Below, one piece after another: positions 45,584-56,429 of a DNA stretch of 64,000 bases. Source of the DNA: Mauremys mutica (Eukaryota > Chordata > Testudines > Geoemydidae); NCBI RefSeq assembly GCF_020497125.1, contig NC_059073.1, positions 17,319,225-17,383,224 on the forward strand, written 5' to 3'. Under the pieces are notes generated by a model that searched no databases, was not told the DNA's origin, and worked only from the letters and a program-made list of their open reading frames with translations. Numbering within the stretch: the stretch's first letter is position 1; the number at the start of each line of letters is the position of its first letter. The translations under genes and the position numbers were made by a program.

Positions 45584-46742
45584 TGTGATGGGTTTGGTCA
45601 TAGTGACCCTCTTGGGACTGTCACCTGATGTGCTGAAATTACCTCTGAGCCCGTTTTCCCTGCCTTGTTGAGCCAGACATGCTAGCCTGCTGCAACACAA
45701 ACCCAGGTCTGGTCACCACCCCCAAAGCTGCAGACTTGAACCAAAAACTGCTCAGTTGGTCAGCCATCTCCAGCACCCAGACACCCAGTTCCCAATGGGA
45801 TCAAATCCCAAATAAATCCATTTTACTCTGTAAAAAAGCTTATACAGGAGAAACTCATAAATTGTCTGCCCGCCATAATACTGATAGAGAGATATGCACA
45901 GCTGTTTGTTCCCCCAGGTATTAATTACTTACTCTGGGTTAATTAATAAACAAAAGTGATTTTATTAAGTATAAAAAGTAGGATTTAAGTGATTCCAAGT
46001 AATAACAGACAGAACAAAGTAAGTTACCAAGCAAAATAAAACAAAACACGCAAGTCTAAGCCTAATAGATTAAGAAACTGATACAGGTAATATCTCACCC
46101 TTAGAGATGTTCCAATAAGTTTCTTTCACAGACTAGACTCCTTCCTAGTCTGGGACCAATCCTGTCTCCTGGTACAGCCCTTGTTAGTTCCAGCAGGCAT
46201 CTTAGGTGAAAAGCAAGGTATTTCACATGCCCGAGGCCTCCTTTGTTCTGTTCCACCCCCTTTTATATCTTTGGCACAAGGCGGGAATCTTTTGTCTCTC
46301 TGGGTTCCCACCCCTCCTTCTAAATGGAAAAGCACCAGATTTAAGATGGATTCCAGTATCATGTGACATGGACACATGTCCTGTGAGACCCCAGCCTTCA
46401 TTTTTCCAGGTCCAGCATCCAGATACACAGGAAGGTTTGCAAGTAAACAGAGCCATTCACAACCAATTGTCCTGTCCTCCTCAATGGCAGCCATCAAGAT
46501 TCCAAGCCACCATTAATGGCCCACAATTAGCATAATTACAAAAGGACTTCAGAGTAATACTTCATATTTCTAGCTTCAGATACAAGAATGATACATTCAT
46601 ACAAATAGGATGAACACACTCAGTAGATTATAAGCTTTGTAATGATACCTTACAAGAGACCTTTTGCATAAAGCATATTCCAGTTACATAATATTCACAC
46701 TCATAAGCATATTTCCATAAACATATGAAGTGCAACGTCACA
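45584..46742 (-). mobile_element. Solo LTR B, same family as LTR A, inside Harbinger
   Basis: Reads in reverse from TGTGACGTTGCACTTCATAT (complement at 46742) to ...ACCAAACCCATCACA (complement at 45584). Flanked by GTGGG (45579-45583) and GCGGG (46743-46747), a 5-bp duplication with one CpG-type transition. A TATA box GATATAAAAGGGG lies on the minus strand (complement near 46258-46270) and the signal TTAATAAAA near 45957-45966. It shares extended similarity with LTR A (TTTATGCAA...GGT-TCTTGT, GTATCATTC-TGTATCTGAAG) but is a distinct subfamily. It separates two parts of the Myb/SANT gene. Confidence 0.85.
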
Positions 46743-48159
46743 GCGGGCATGGAGCTGCTCGGTTTGCAGTCTTAATAGCGCCTGGAGCATATCCACTTGG
46801 CACTCTGTAACATTTAAGAACCACTCAGTGGCTTGGTGCTGGCGTGCCGCATTCTCCTTTCGGTCCCTCTTCTCACTCTGTCTCACTCCTTCAATTCTTG
46901 GTTTTCAGCCATGGAGCACATTATGACACCACGCAGAAAGTTCTCTTTAGTTCTTCATGGCCGCTTTCTAATTCTGCAGAGCTGTTCAGCTGGTGATAAC
47001 AAAGAGGGAGGCTGGGCTCCCAAGGTCATATCTGTGAAGCCAAAATGCCATATTTTACAGACACAGTATTGTTTGCAACACAGAGACCACTGATTCAGTG
47101 ATTTAAAACACAGTCACTACTCACATGCCTGTCACTAAGTGGCTGACCCCAGGCAAGCACACATGAGCCACAAGACCCCCCCAAAATGGTGAGTAACCAC
47201 AGGGGAAATCAGTGTTCCAGGACCGTACTGTACACTGGGCACATGGCTCTTGGGGAGAGCCTGCACTGTAGGGGGGGCTGTATAATCATTACTGTCCCCA
47301 CATTTTCCACAGGCTGTGTTCATTACCCTCGCTGCTGAGGGTGAGCAGGGAATCAAGGGAGGGTCTTCTCCAAGTCAGCGGCTTCCGCTGTGACCCTTAT
47401 ACAGCTCGCCTGTGTGCAGCAGTGCCCCCCTCCAGTGACAGCAGAATGGTGTGGAAAAGTTACCCTTAATGGGGTAAGAAACAAAGCAGCTCTGCCAAAG
47501 AACCTGCTGCAGCGGATTGCCCAGTATCTTCATGAGAGTTTAGTGAAGATTTCTGAGGCAGATTCCCGTGAAGTGAGGGAGTCAATCAACACCCTGTTCC
47601 ACTGCTCAGACTAGGCATATGGTGATACGCTCTTCATACAGACACAAGTCTGCTTTCTGCAACTCGCCTGCCCCCAACAACTTGCTTCAGCGATTCCCAA
47701 AATCAAAGCCACTTACCAGGGGCCTCCTCTCCTGTTTGTGCTTCGCCAAGTTCTAACAGCTGTGGCTGCCTAGCCTCCTCTGGGGTAGAGAAGAGCCCCT
47801 GGCTGCCTGCATCTCTGGCCTCTGAGTTGTCCTCTGCCTCTGGGTATCCTTCCCCCTCCACATCCTCATCCAAGAATTCATCCTCCTGGCTTGGTCCACT
47901 CTCGACTGGCACACAAGCCACTGAAGTATCGACAGAGGCCTTCGCAGTGGAGATGGGGTCACCACCAAGTATCTCATCCAGCTCTTTGTAGAACCAGCAG
48001 CTCATGGGCACAGCACCGGAGTGGCAATTTGCCTCCCGCACCTTGTGGTAGGCATTCCGCAGCTCCTTCACTTTGACTGCAGTGTGTCCCGGTCATGGCC
48101 CATTTCTGTCATGCATTGTGAAATCTGCCCGTAGGTATCATAATTCCTATGGCTGGAGC

Positions 48160-48430
48160 CAAGGCTGGCTCCAGGCACCTTCAAAGGAAGCAGGTGCCTG
48201 GGGCAGCCAATAGAAAGGAGCAGCATTGTTGGGGCGGCAGATCCGGGTCGGCGACAGTGGCACTTTGGCAGCAGCTTAATCGGTCCACTTCAGTCTTTGG
48301 CGGCAATTCAGCGGTAGGCCCTTCACTCCCTGTCTTCCTCTTCGGTGGCACTTCGGTGGCAGCTCAATTGGGTTTTTCTTTTCTTTTTTTTTCGCTGCTT
48401 GGGGCGGCAAAGAAGCTGGAGCCAGCCCTG
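48160..48430. mobile_element. hAT-type miniature element, copy 3, in the Myb/SANT gene
   Basis: Ends CAAGGCTGGCTCCAG and CTGGAGCCAGCCCTG, flanked by a perfect 8-bp duplication GCTGGAGC (48152-48159, 48431-48438). 271 bp. It interrupts the SANT-coding exon of the dead Harbinger element, whose reading frame is recognisable on both sides. Confidence 0.92.
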
Positions 48431-49262
48431 GCTGGAGCACAGCTGGGACTGCACAGCCTCATCTCCCCAAATGCTGATGAGGTCCAGTAGCTTGACATTG
48501 CTCCAAGCCGGGGATCACCTGGTGCATGGAGCAGCCATGGCCACCTGGAAAGATGCGCTGAGACCACTGCATGCATCACCGAGCAAACAGGAAGGGGACT
48601 TTCAAAATTCCCAAGAAATTTAAGGGATGGGGCTTAAACTTGGTCACCTGAGGGCAGGACAGTAGAGTTCAAACCGATTACCAGAGAGGCGAGAACAGGC
48701 ATTGTGGGACACCTCCTGGAGGCCAACTGCAGCGCTGTCATCGACCAGGGTGTCTGCACTGGCATCGCAGTGCTGTAGCCCCAGGGCAGAAAGCTGTACG
48801 CCTCTCGTCGGGGTGGTATTTTTACAGCACTGCAACTGCGCAGTTTCTGCACACTAAGTGGCATGGCAGTGTGTCCACCTCGGGAGTTACAGCACAGAAA
48901 GCTGCTTTACTGCGCAGAAACGTGGCAGTGTAGACAAGGCCTGTGTCTTTCTGCAGCCGGGTGTGTCCCTACTTGGGTGTGTCCTGGAGGAGGCTTGAGG
49001 GCCTAGCTCCGCAGGGCAGTGTGAGGGAGCCAAGGCTGGTGGAATAGGCAGGCTCAGTGGTACCCCCAGTACATCAGGGGGCATCCGGGGGGTGCAACCC
49101 ATCACACTCACATTCTACCTAGACTGGACAGTCAAAAGGTGGGAGATGAAACAAAGGCCCAGGGAAAGGAAGTGACTTGCTCAAGATCATACAACAGGTC
49201 AGTGGCAAAATTAGAACCCATGTCTCCTGGCTCCAGGTCCAGTGCCCTGTCCATAGGCTTGG

Positions 49263-50019
49263 CAGGATTCGATTTACCTCTATAGATGTTGGTACTGTCC
49301 ATTTCAGTTGACACACTGAAATCAACGACAAAAATATATCAATCGGTAACAGTCCGTACAAGTGCTCCTGTAGGAATTGGGTGTCACTGGCTCGGCAGCG
49401 CACTGGGAGCCCCCTGCAGCCCCATTGTCATGGGAGGGAGGTAGCAGGACCATGACAACTGGGCTGCAGAGGGCTCCCTCCATGGCGACAGGGCTGGTGA
49501 CACCCAGTCCTTACAGGCTCAAGGTGCAGGGAAGGCTGAGGTCCTGGCGAAGCAGAGCAGAGACCACTGGCCAGGACTGCAAGGAGCATGAGAACAAACC
49601 CCCAGCCATTCCAGAGGCCACCCCACCATTGAATGGCTCCATCCCAGAGACAGGAACCATTCAACAGCAGAGTGGCTGTCCTGCTCCTTGCGACTATGGC
49701 CACAGGTCTCTGCTGTGCTGGCCAGGACTGCAGCCTCCTTTGTACCTTGCACCCAGGTGTCTTGGGCCCCTCAGCCGGGCAGGAAGCCTCCTGCAGCCTC
49801 ACAGTCTGTGCTACCCTAATTCCTACCCTACTCACCCTCCTGATTTCCAGCAACTGTAAAAATTAAAACAATTAAAAATCAAAGAAAAAATATTAAAAAT
49901 AAAAAATAAAACAGATATTGTCAAAATTGCAAAAAAATAATAATTGAACTCTGCTGAGCATACCTATGCAATAGATCCTGCTTCATTGCCCTGTTGAGAG
50001 GATAAATGGGAGTTTCCAA
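49263..50019. other. Non-coding DNA with A-rich tract
   Basis: A 160-codon plus-strand frame (49377-49859) and a 141-codon minus-strand frame overlap almost fully, with no domain, so coding is unlikely. GGGTGTCAC (about 49379) and GTGACACCC (about 49496) are small inverted repeats. An A-rich AAAAAT/AATAAA tract spans about 49858-49945. Confidence 0.4.
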
Positions 50020-50288
50020 TCCACCTAGGACTATAACAGCATTTAAAAGAGAACTGGATACATTCATGGTGGTTAAGTCCATAAATGGCTATTAGCCAGA
50101 ATGGGTAAGGAATGGTGTCCCTAGCTTCTGTTTGTCAGAGGGTGGAGATGGATGGCAGAAGAGAGATCACTTGATCATTGCCTGTAAGGTTCACTCCCTC
50201 TGGGGCACCTGGCATTGGCCACTGTCGGTAGACAGATACTGGGCTAGATGGACCTTTGGTCTGACCTGGTACGGCCGTTCTTATGTTC
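50020..50288 (+). mobile_element. CR1 3' UTR fragment
   Basis: From GGACTATAACAGCATTTAAA through AATGGCTATTAGCCAGAATG, GTAGACAGATACTGGGCTAG to CGTTCTTATGTTC. Same subfamily terminus as at 12.2 and 62.85 kb, plus orientation, 5'-truncated within the 3' UTR. Confidence 0.9.
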
Positions 50289-51704
50289 ACCTTCCAAACC
50301 ACATGCCACTAATCATTCCTGTCTCCTGTCCCTGAACCCCCTCTGCACCTGCTACTCTGTCTCAAACTCCCCCTGTCTCCTCGGTAGTTAACAGAGCAAA
50401 GGGCAGCTGCTCCCTCAGCACAAGGACAATGCAAGGTACTGGATGTGCCTTGCAAGTCAGTAGCGGTGCAGGAGAGCTGCCTCAGAGGCAGACTCCAAAT
50501 GCAGGTGGGAGTAGATGGATACTCCCCTTACAGGCTGGCAGGTTGGGCAGTTATCTTCCAGATAGCATCTGGCTCTGAGTCACTTTTCTCACACTGTCAT
50601 ACCTGCCTGACAGCATTAAATCCCCACACTGTCATCTGCTGAAGAATTAGAAATCCCTCCATCGTCGCTTGCCTGGGACGTACACTTTTCTTTGGGGTTT
50701 AAGGTTTTGTTCTTCCTCCTATTATTGCTGCTTGACAGGAAACAATCTCTTGTTGTTGCGCTTCAAAATGTCACCTGTCTGCGAGGTGAACATTTTTTCC
50801 TCCTACTGTTTTACTTTGGCTTTGAACCGGCAACTCCCCACATGTTATAGAAGCTGCTTTTTTATTTGTTTGTTTATTTATTTTTGCACAGCACACTGCA
50901 AAAATTACTCGGTGAACATGGGCACCCAATTCCAGAATAGAAAGGAGACGTTTTGGTTCATACCCCCATGGTTTGAATTAATAGGAAGTATAAAAGCAGA
51001 GAGAGAGACTGGGATGTTCTCTCTCACACACAGACAGACATAGATATATATTTTTAAGTATCATGCCTATTATAATTTAAAGGCAAGGTCCCTTATGCAG
51101 ATGTGAGATCTGCTGCCAGTTCAGAACAGATAGCTATGTGCTCTAAATTACTGCAGGGAACAGCAGCCCAAACACCCTTCTCTCCTGCGTCTGAGACAGA
51201 TTCCCCTTTTTCTTGTCACCTGCCTGACAGGCAGACTGCTGCTGCTTACTAAAACCTGTCTGTAACTTAAATCCCTGGGGGTAATAAGCTCCCTGTAAAA
51301 CAGGTTCCTGACTGGAAAAATCTGCACAGCTCCAGATTAAATCTCTAACAATTAAGAATTCTTTGAAAACTAATTGGAAAAGCGGCTATTTTGATCAGCA
51401 CCGAGATGTTATCTGGAAATAGTATTTTATTTATCTGCAGCAGAAGAAGCTTTTCTTCTCTGCTGGATTGTTTTGCCAGTTTCAGACGTGTACTTTGATC
51501 TCGCCTATGATACAGTGCACTGCAACATGGGGGCAGTCAAAGGGATTATCATGGGACTGGGAAATCATTTGATCTATTTTTAAGTATTTTTTAATGAATA
51601 ACTTCATTAGATTTTTTTAATCATTAAGGAAGGAAGAGAATTTGCTCTCCCCTCTCTAGCAAGGGGACGATGCTCTGAAGATGGTTGATTCATGCAGTTA
51701 ATAA
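50289..51704. other. Repeat-poor block, possible conserved noncoding segment at 51300-51560
   Basis: No recognised exon. A 124-codon plus frame (50669-51043) has no domain and is cysteine/phenylalanine-rich. 51300-51560 is free of recognisable repeats, AT-rich and dense in TAAT/ATTA-like cores (ATTAAATCTCTAACAATTAA, ACTAATTGG). Confidence 0.3.
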
Positions 51705-52175
51705 TGCGTAGCATTTATGGAGCACTTTGGATCTTCAAAGGGCTGTGTGAACATGCCACACTAGTACCCACACCTCTCACCCGCCCCCCCAGTGAGCTCT
51801 CTATTATTATTAGGAGTGAGCTTTAAGGGCAAAGCTGAGAGCCAGCTTTGATCTTTCTCACAGTTTTGTGGGTGGTTTTATTTTATTCAGACCCAGAGGT
51901 CAAGTGAGTTGCCTGAGGTCAAACGTATAGTGGCAGAGCTGGGAGAAGAACTGAGAAATTCCTTCTGCCCAATGTGGGCTCAGTTCCTGGCTCTGCTTTG
52001 GGCTTCCTGTGGGATGCTGGGCAAGTCATAGTAACATCTCAGTGCCTCAGTTTCCCATCTGTGAAAGGGGAATAATGTTAATTCTCTTTCACAGGAGTAA
52101 TTTTAGACTGACTCTATAAACAATTATGAGATGTTCCGATGCTACAGTGATAAGGGCCATAACAATACCTAGACA
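51705..52175 (+). repeat. MIR-like remnants, two adjacent
   Basis: 51705-51965: CATTTATGGAGCACTTTGG, AGACCCAGAGGTCAAGTGAG, GTGGCAGAGCTGGGAGAAG. 51970-52175: TTCCTGGCTCTGCTTTGGGC, GGGCAAGTCATAGTAACATC, GTGCCTCAGTTTCCCATCTG. Both follow MIR-type order. Confidence 0.6.
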
Positions 52176-54534
52176 GCCTGGGGCTCAGACCACTAGGCAA
52201 TGCTGCCAGCATAACTTATAAAGAGAAGCTTCTTTGTAGCTTTGTCACCACCACTCCCCACACCCCAACTGCCTCAAACAGTCAGCACCCTGTGATCATT
52301 TGCTTTCTGCTTCCTTCTTTTCCTATCCAAAGTAACCATACTCTGATGTATTTCTAAGGCACCTTACTTAATTTCTAAGATTTAGAAATTCTGGACTAAA
52401 CTCAGCCCTAGTGTGCATGGGTGCAAGCCCACTAAAGGCAATAGGGTTGCATCTGCTTGCACCATGTTCACTCTGGCCCTCTCAATATATTCACTCCTGC
52501 AGGGGTATATTTGCATTAAAAAATGGAAAGCCAGTTGCATGATCAGGGAAATGGAATGTGCCAGATAAATAGTCCAATTCTCTAAAATAAAGACCATAGA
52601 GTCTTATTAGATATGTAGATCATCGCCTCCTTGAAAATACTGTTATGATACTGATTGAATGTTTCCAGGAGTTTCATGTCCCAGCAAGTGTTGGTTTTCA
52701 CATGAAACCTTTAATGTAAAAGGTGCTTCGGGGGCAGCCTCCAGCTTGACCATTCCAAAGTCCTGGTCAGGAACACAGAGATGGTCATCCAAGAATATTT
52801 TCCAGGAATATCTTCTAAAAACTCTCTCTCCAGCTTTTCTTGGGAAGGAACAGTGTTCCTTCCATATTGATGGCTCCAGCCTACATATTTCACTTAGTTT
52901 CCGGTAGGAGGACTGCACCCTTGTTTGAAGACACACTAGTGACAGCAGGCTACGCAAAGGGATAAGTGAAATGACTTTGTTGCGCGCTGCGGTTTGTTTC
53001 GGAAACTTTGAAAAAGAATATATGAGCGAGAACCTCAGTCTTAAAGCAGAATGGCGAGCCCTCCTTTTTCCCGAACCTAGTTTTCTTATAACACAGAATG
53101 ATGCCAACACATACCAGATGGTGACTGCACACATGTACTAAATCAGTTAAAATATACTCACTGCAGAAGTATCTATCATGCTGATCAGTCTGAACAGTAT
53201 GTGCTGGTAGCAGTTCCTGATCCGTGCTCAGAAGCAAAGATCTAAATGGTACTTGGGTCCTATTTGGATGGCTCATTTTATAAATAGTGGGCAAAATCAT
53301 ACCCTTGTTTACGGGAGGGGGCGCAAAGCAGTGCCAGCAATGTGTCTGGCATTAGAGCATGGCAGGATGGTTCAAAGCAAGCCAAGGCTATGGATGCGTG
53401 TGGAGATTATGAGCTTCTGGGAACACTGTGTGATTCTGTTTTAGCCTGTGTCCCTGATTAGCGCATGCCATTGAAAACCTCCTGCATATTAAACAGCTGG
53501 AGTTGATGGATGAGTCAGCGGGGCACCGCCTCTAGGTTGTGGTGCCGCAGCTGGTCTTGTTTCTAGTGTTCTGTGGAGGTCTTCTAAGGCGGAAGAGGTA
53601 GTTCACTCCCCAGGTCCATTCACGCTTTGATTCCTGATGGGATTGCCAGGAGGGAGGACAATTAGCGTCAGTTTCTTGCGACCTGAACACCTCTTCATCT
53701 GGAAATGGACTAAGACGCGTTTCATTAAGGACACCAAAGCCTGCACAGGAATAAAAATGTAGCCGCTTTTGGAGGGGCACTTTCTATATCCCCTCCTCCC
53801 CCCCGCCCCCGCGCCCAGAGGAGCTGCCTCTCTCCCCCCATGCCACAGACGGAGGAGCTGGCTAAACCCACTGTAGCCCTGAGGCCGGTGAGGCTGGCTC
53901 TCCTTCTCCCCCGCCCCCCAAGGCCAGTGCAGCTCGCTCTTCCCCAGCAGCCGGAGGAGCTGTCATCTCCCGCCCGGCCCCAGGCTCAGAGGATCTCACT
54001 ATCTCTGCTCTCAGCCCCGGAGTTCTGCGCCCCCTGCTTGCCCCCCATCGGCCCCCAGCCTGGGCCTCCATGGATAGGGAAGGGAAATAATGGGAGCTGA
54101 CATCAGGGAGCCTGGCTAATACATGTACATGCTGCAGTGGGGTTTTACACACATAGCCATGTAGGAATCTTGAGCTTTGCATCCATCATGGTGAAGGAGA
54201 GGAACCACTAATGAGATGAACTCCTGGCGAACAAGGTACATTTTATAATGCAGGGCCATTTCAGTGCTTGGGAACAGAGGAGGTAATTGTGCCCCTCCCT
54301 CCTACATTTCCCCACTAAGAAACAAAAAGCTGGTTTTTGGATAATAGGTTCCCAAACACTAGTATTTTTTTTCCCAGAAAGGCTTCCCCCAAGTCTGCAT
54401 ACTAATCACCAGTGAATGGCACTGCATGCTCCTAATACAAATACATCAGATGAACCTGCATCTCCTGTAGGCGTCCCTCTCTGGACTATTTTCTCTGACT
54501 CAGGAAGGCAAGGTAGTGCTCTCTACTAGTGAGT
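52176..54534. other. Non-coding DNA; orphan frame at 52643-53134; GC-rich patch at 53785-54080
   Basis: The minus-strand frame of 163 codons (52643-53134) is the longest frame not explained by a recognised transposon. It has no domain I recognise, and a shorter plus-strand frame overlaps it, so it is not called a gene. The GC-rich patch has proline-rich frames on both strands, explained by composition. A TGAGTCA (AP-1-like) site lies at about 53512, next to a small GC hairpin. Confidence 0.35.
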
Positions 54535-54765
54535 CAGCACTTCTGAGCTCTATGCTTAGGTCTGTCACTGACTTGCTGTGTCATCTTGGACTAGTCACTT
54601 AGCTCCTGATAACAAGACGTGCTGAGCAGCTGCAGCTCCCATTGACTTCAAGTGAAGCTTCAGATGTTCAGCGCCTCTGGAAATAAGGACCTCGACCTCT
54701 TCGCGTCTCCTTTTCTACATCAGTAATAAAGGGGTGATAAATGTAATACCTATCTCGACTGGGTT
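54535..54765 (+). repeat. MIR-like and hairpin-type remnants
   Basis: TGCTTAGGTCTGTCACTGAC, TTGGACTAGTCACTTAGCTC, then CAGCTCCCATTGACTTCAAG, TCAGCGCCTCTGGAAAT and TTTTCTACATCAGTAATAAA. Confidence 0.5.
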
Positions 54766-56418
54766 TTGTGTGGCTTAACTGATATTCATGGGGTGCTACA
54801 AGATCCTTAATGGAAGGCATAGGTGTTGTGAAACAGAGAACAGCAGCTAAGCCATGTCTGTATCACTGGACAGATCTATGACAGCACACTCCACCCACGT
54901 CCCTCTATAATTATGTCTATGCTTTCAGGAATTGCTCAGATTTCGTCCTAGGATTCTATTGGCATCTCAACAATCTGGCACCCGACATCCAGCAGAGCTG
55001 TTTCTCTGTAGGCACACTGGCCAGCAAGACTGTGTTTGGCTGCAGTGATCTTTCTGCTGTGATATTTTTCCTATTCCCATTGCCCATCGATGAGATGATT
55101 GGAAAAAAGTAATCTCTCACTTGGAGGTTTATTCTCTAGCTAAGGGGTCCCTTCTCCCTTCTTATCTGATTAATGAGGGGGAAGCTGGCCCATTCTTGTA
55201 GGCAGCAGAAGAGAAGCACAGTAGCACCAAAAATTGGCATAAGCTTCCATGCTTTTAAATGTGAATTCATCAGGCTATCATAGGAGAGCAAGCAGACCGT
55301 CTGCCTGCAGGGAGCTCAGTCAAATCCAACATGCCTCACAAATGCCCCATGTCGCCTCTCCATCAGTATGCAGATCCATCTGCACTGCTGAGATATCTGC
55401 ATTCTATAGTGAGTAGGGGAATATTCTTCATAAATAGGATTTCCTCGTCTTACCCTTTCATGCTCTTCCCTAATTCCCAGTGATGCAGATGCTATACTTC
55501 AGAGAAGAGGAAAATCTCCATTTCAAGACTGTTTCAAACTAGTCCCTTTATACTTGTTGTAAGGTCTCCAAATTATTTTTTTCTTAACATTCCAAAACCT
55601 CTCCGAAAAAGTAGACTATGGTGGTTGTTGAGACTTTCAAACTCATTAATTTTAGAGTTAGCCATTTGACTAATAACCAGTAAGTACTGAACACTCCGAT
55701 CATCTGAGATTTTTCACTGCCTTCCTGTTACACATAACTTGCTGAAATTCAGTGATTAGGTAAATGATGGTACATTTTCTTTTATAAATGGTGCATGCAC
55801 TTCTATGGGACCTTTCACTCAAGGATTCCCAAGTGCTTTACAGAAGATATTTGAGTACTCGAATCACCGGCCTCAAAGTTCAGAGGGAGGTCCTCCTTCA
55901 CCTCCCCCTCAGCCATTTTATGTAAGCTTGAGTGCAGAGCCAATTCCAGTAAGTGGACTCTGAGTACATCTACTGGATTGGGCCCTGCAGGCAAGTTAGC
56001 TGGAGGAATGCTGATCTTCCCCCAGTTTGCGCATCACACTGGGGCTTAGGTGTCTGGATGCCTAGAGTGAAGCAGCACTGAGTGCAAACAGAAGCAGAAA
56101 CATTGGCACCTGGGGAACTCTTACCACAAAACCTTGGCCTTTGAGTGAGTTTTGGTACTTACAAAATTTGGCAGCAATTAAACAAGGGCTTTGTGAATAT
56201 CAGTGGTGCCTGACCCCAGGATTGAGGCAGCTAAAGTGGCAGTTAGACTTTGGAGTCCCTTGTGAATCTTGCCCACACGGTACAAACAGCTCAACGTATG
56301 CCTGTAGATTCATGTGTTCTATTCTGGAAACTTTGTGCATTACACTGTACTTGGGTTTCAGTACGACAAGGTCAGCAAACTCCAGCTCCTGGAAATAAAG
56401 AATCAAACGTTCACAAAT
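54766..56418. other. Non-coding DNA, nothing firmly recognised
   Basis: About 55800-55860 (GGACCTTTCACTCAAGGATT CCCAAGTGCTTTACAG) resembles the 'cctttcatccaaggatctcaaagcgctttaca' repeat motif. The rest is unrecognised. Confidence 0.35.
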
Positions 56419-56429
56419 AGAAAATTAAA

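Larger units (their letters stand above)
45320..48540 (-). pseudogene. Myb/SANT-like Harbinger partner protein, split and disrupted
   Basis: Minus-strand gene in pieces. The SANT/trihelix start is at about 48540-48439 ('NVKLLDLISIWGDEAVQSQL') with an upstream TGA. The hAT insertion (48160-48430) follows, then 48151-48070 ('GQISQCMTEMGHDRDT') with an apparent 5-bp deletion near 48083. Next is 'KELRNAYHKVREANCHSG', 'CWFYKELDEILGGDPIS' and an acidic tail to 47705, where GGTAAGT gives a likely splice donor. A second exon at about 46930-46743 has a coiled-coil stretch ('TECQVDMLQALLRLQTEQL'). After LTR B it resumes at 45583-45320 with a Pro/Ser-rich end ('SQNPFPCSPQTPPTHSYQ') and one frameshift before the terminal 'DTWTYTNL'. 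The protein would bind terminal repeats and escort the transposase. Confidence 0.8.
43460..48940. mobile_element. PIF/Harbinger transposon, ~5.5 kb, dead
   Basis: Left end AGTATGTTTACACTGGCAG and the complement of the right end GCCTTGTCTACACTGCCA form imperfect terminal inverted repeats. CTGTG abuts both ends (43455-43459, 48941-48945), though the usual Harbinger duplication is 3 bp, so the exact border may differ by a few bases. It carries both proteins expected of the superfamily, a DDE transposase (plus strand) and a Myb/SANT protein (minus strand), in convergent arrangement. It was later hit by an LTR (45584-46742) and a hAT element (48160-48430). Confidence 0.8.
42428..49106 (+). mobile_element. 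Solo LTR A (TGTGAT...ATCACA), split by Harbinger
   Basis: Flanked by a perfect 5-bp duplication CTCAC (42423-42427, 49107-49111). The LTR runs 42428-43459 and resumes at 48946-49106, about 1.19 kb in all. It begins TGTGATACTACC and ends CAACCCATCACA. TATA-like CTCTATTTAAGAC lies near 42900 and an AGTTAATAAGCTG polyadenylation-type signal near 43205. A run of ten or more G is at 43261. No internal viral sequence is present. The same LTR family, in reverse, lies inside the Harbinger (45584-46742). Confidence 0.85.
42315..49262 (-). repeat. L3/MIR-like repeat split by a 6.7-kb nest
   Basis: The left part (42315-42427) reads TTATTTGTGTTACAGTAGCA...GGACCCTGAAGAGCTCAC. The right part (49107-49262) resumes with CTCACATTCTACC, AAAGGTGGGAGATGAAACAA, GAAGTGACTTGCTCAAGATC and CCATGTCTCCTGGCTCC. 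Together they follow the uninterrupted copy at 31494-31760. Everything between is inserted material. Confidence 0.75.

Noticed and set aside
45320..45700. 126-codon minus-strand frame as one gene
   Set aside because: Its first part lies in LTR B and its second part in the Myb/SANT gene end, so it is a chimaera of an insertion boundary.
47390..47614. 74-codon plus-strand frame in the Harbinger
   Set aside because: It lies in the presumed intron of the minus-strand Myb/SANT gene and matches no known Harbinger protein.
49377..49859. 160-codon plus-strand frame
   Set aside because: A 141-codon frame lies opposite it over the same bases, composition is biased, and no domain or exon signal is visible.
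53840..54182. Proline/alanine-rich frames on both strands
   Set aside because: GC-rich composition gives open frames on both strands. No CpG island structure or splice signals were convincing.
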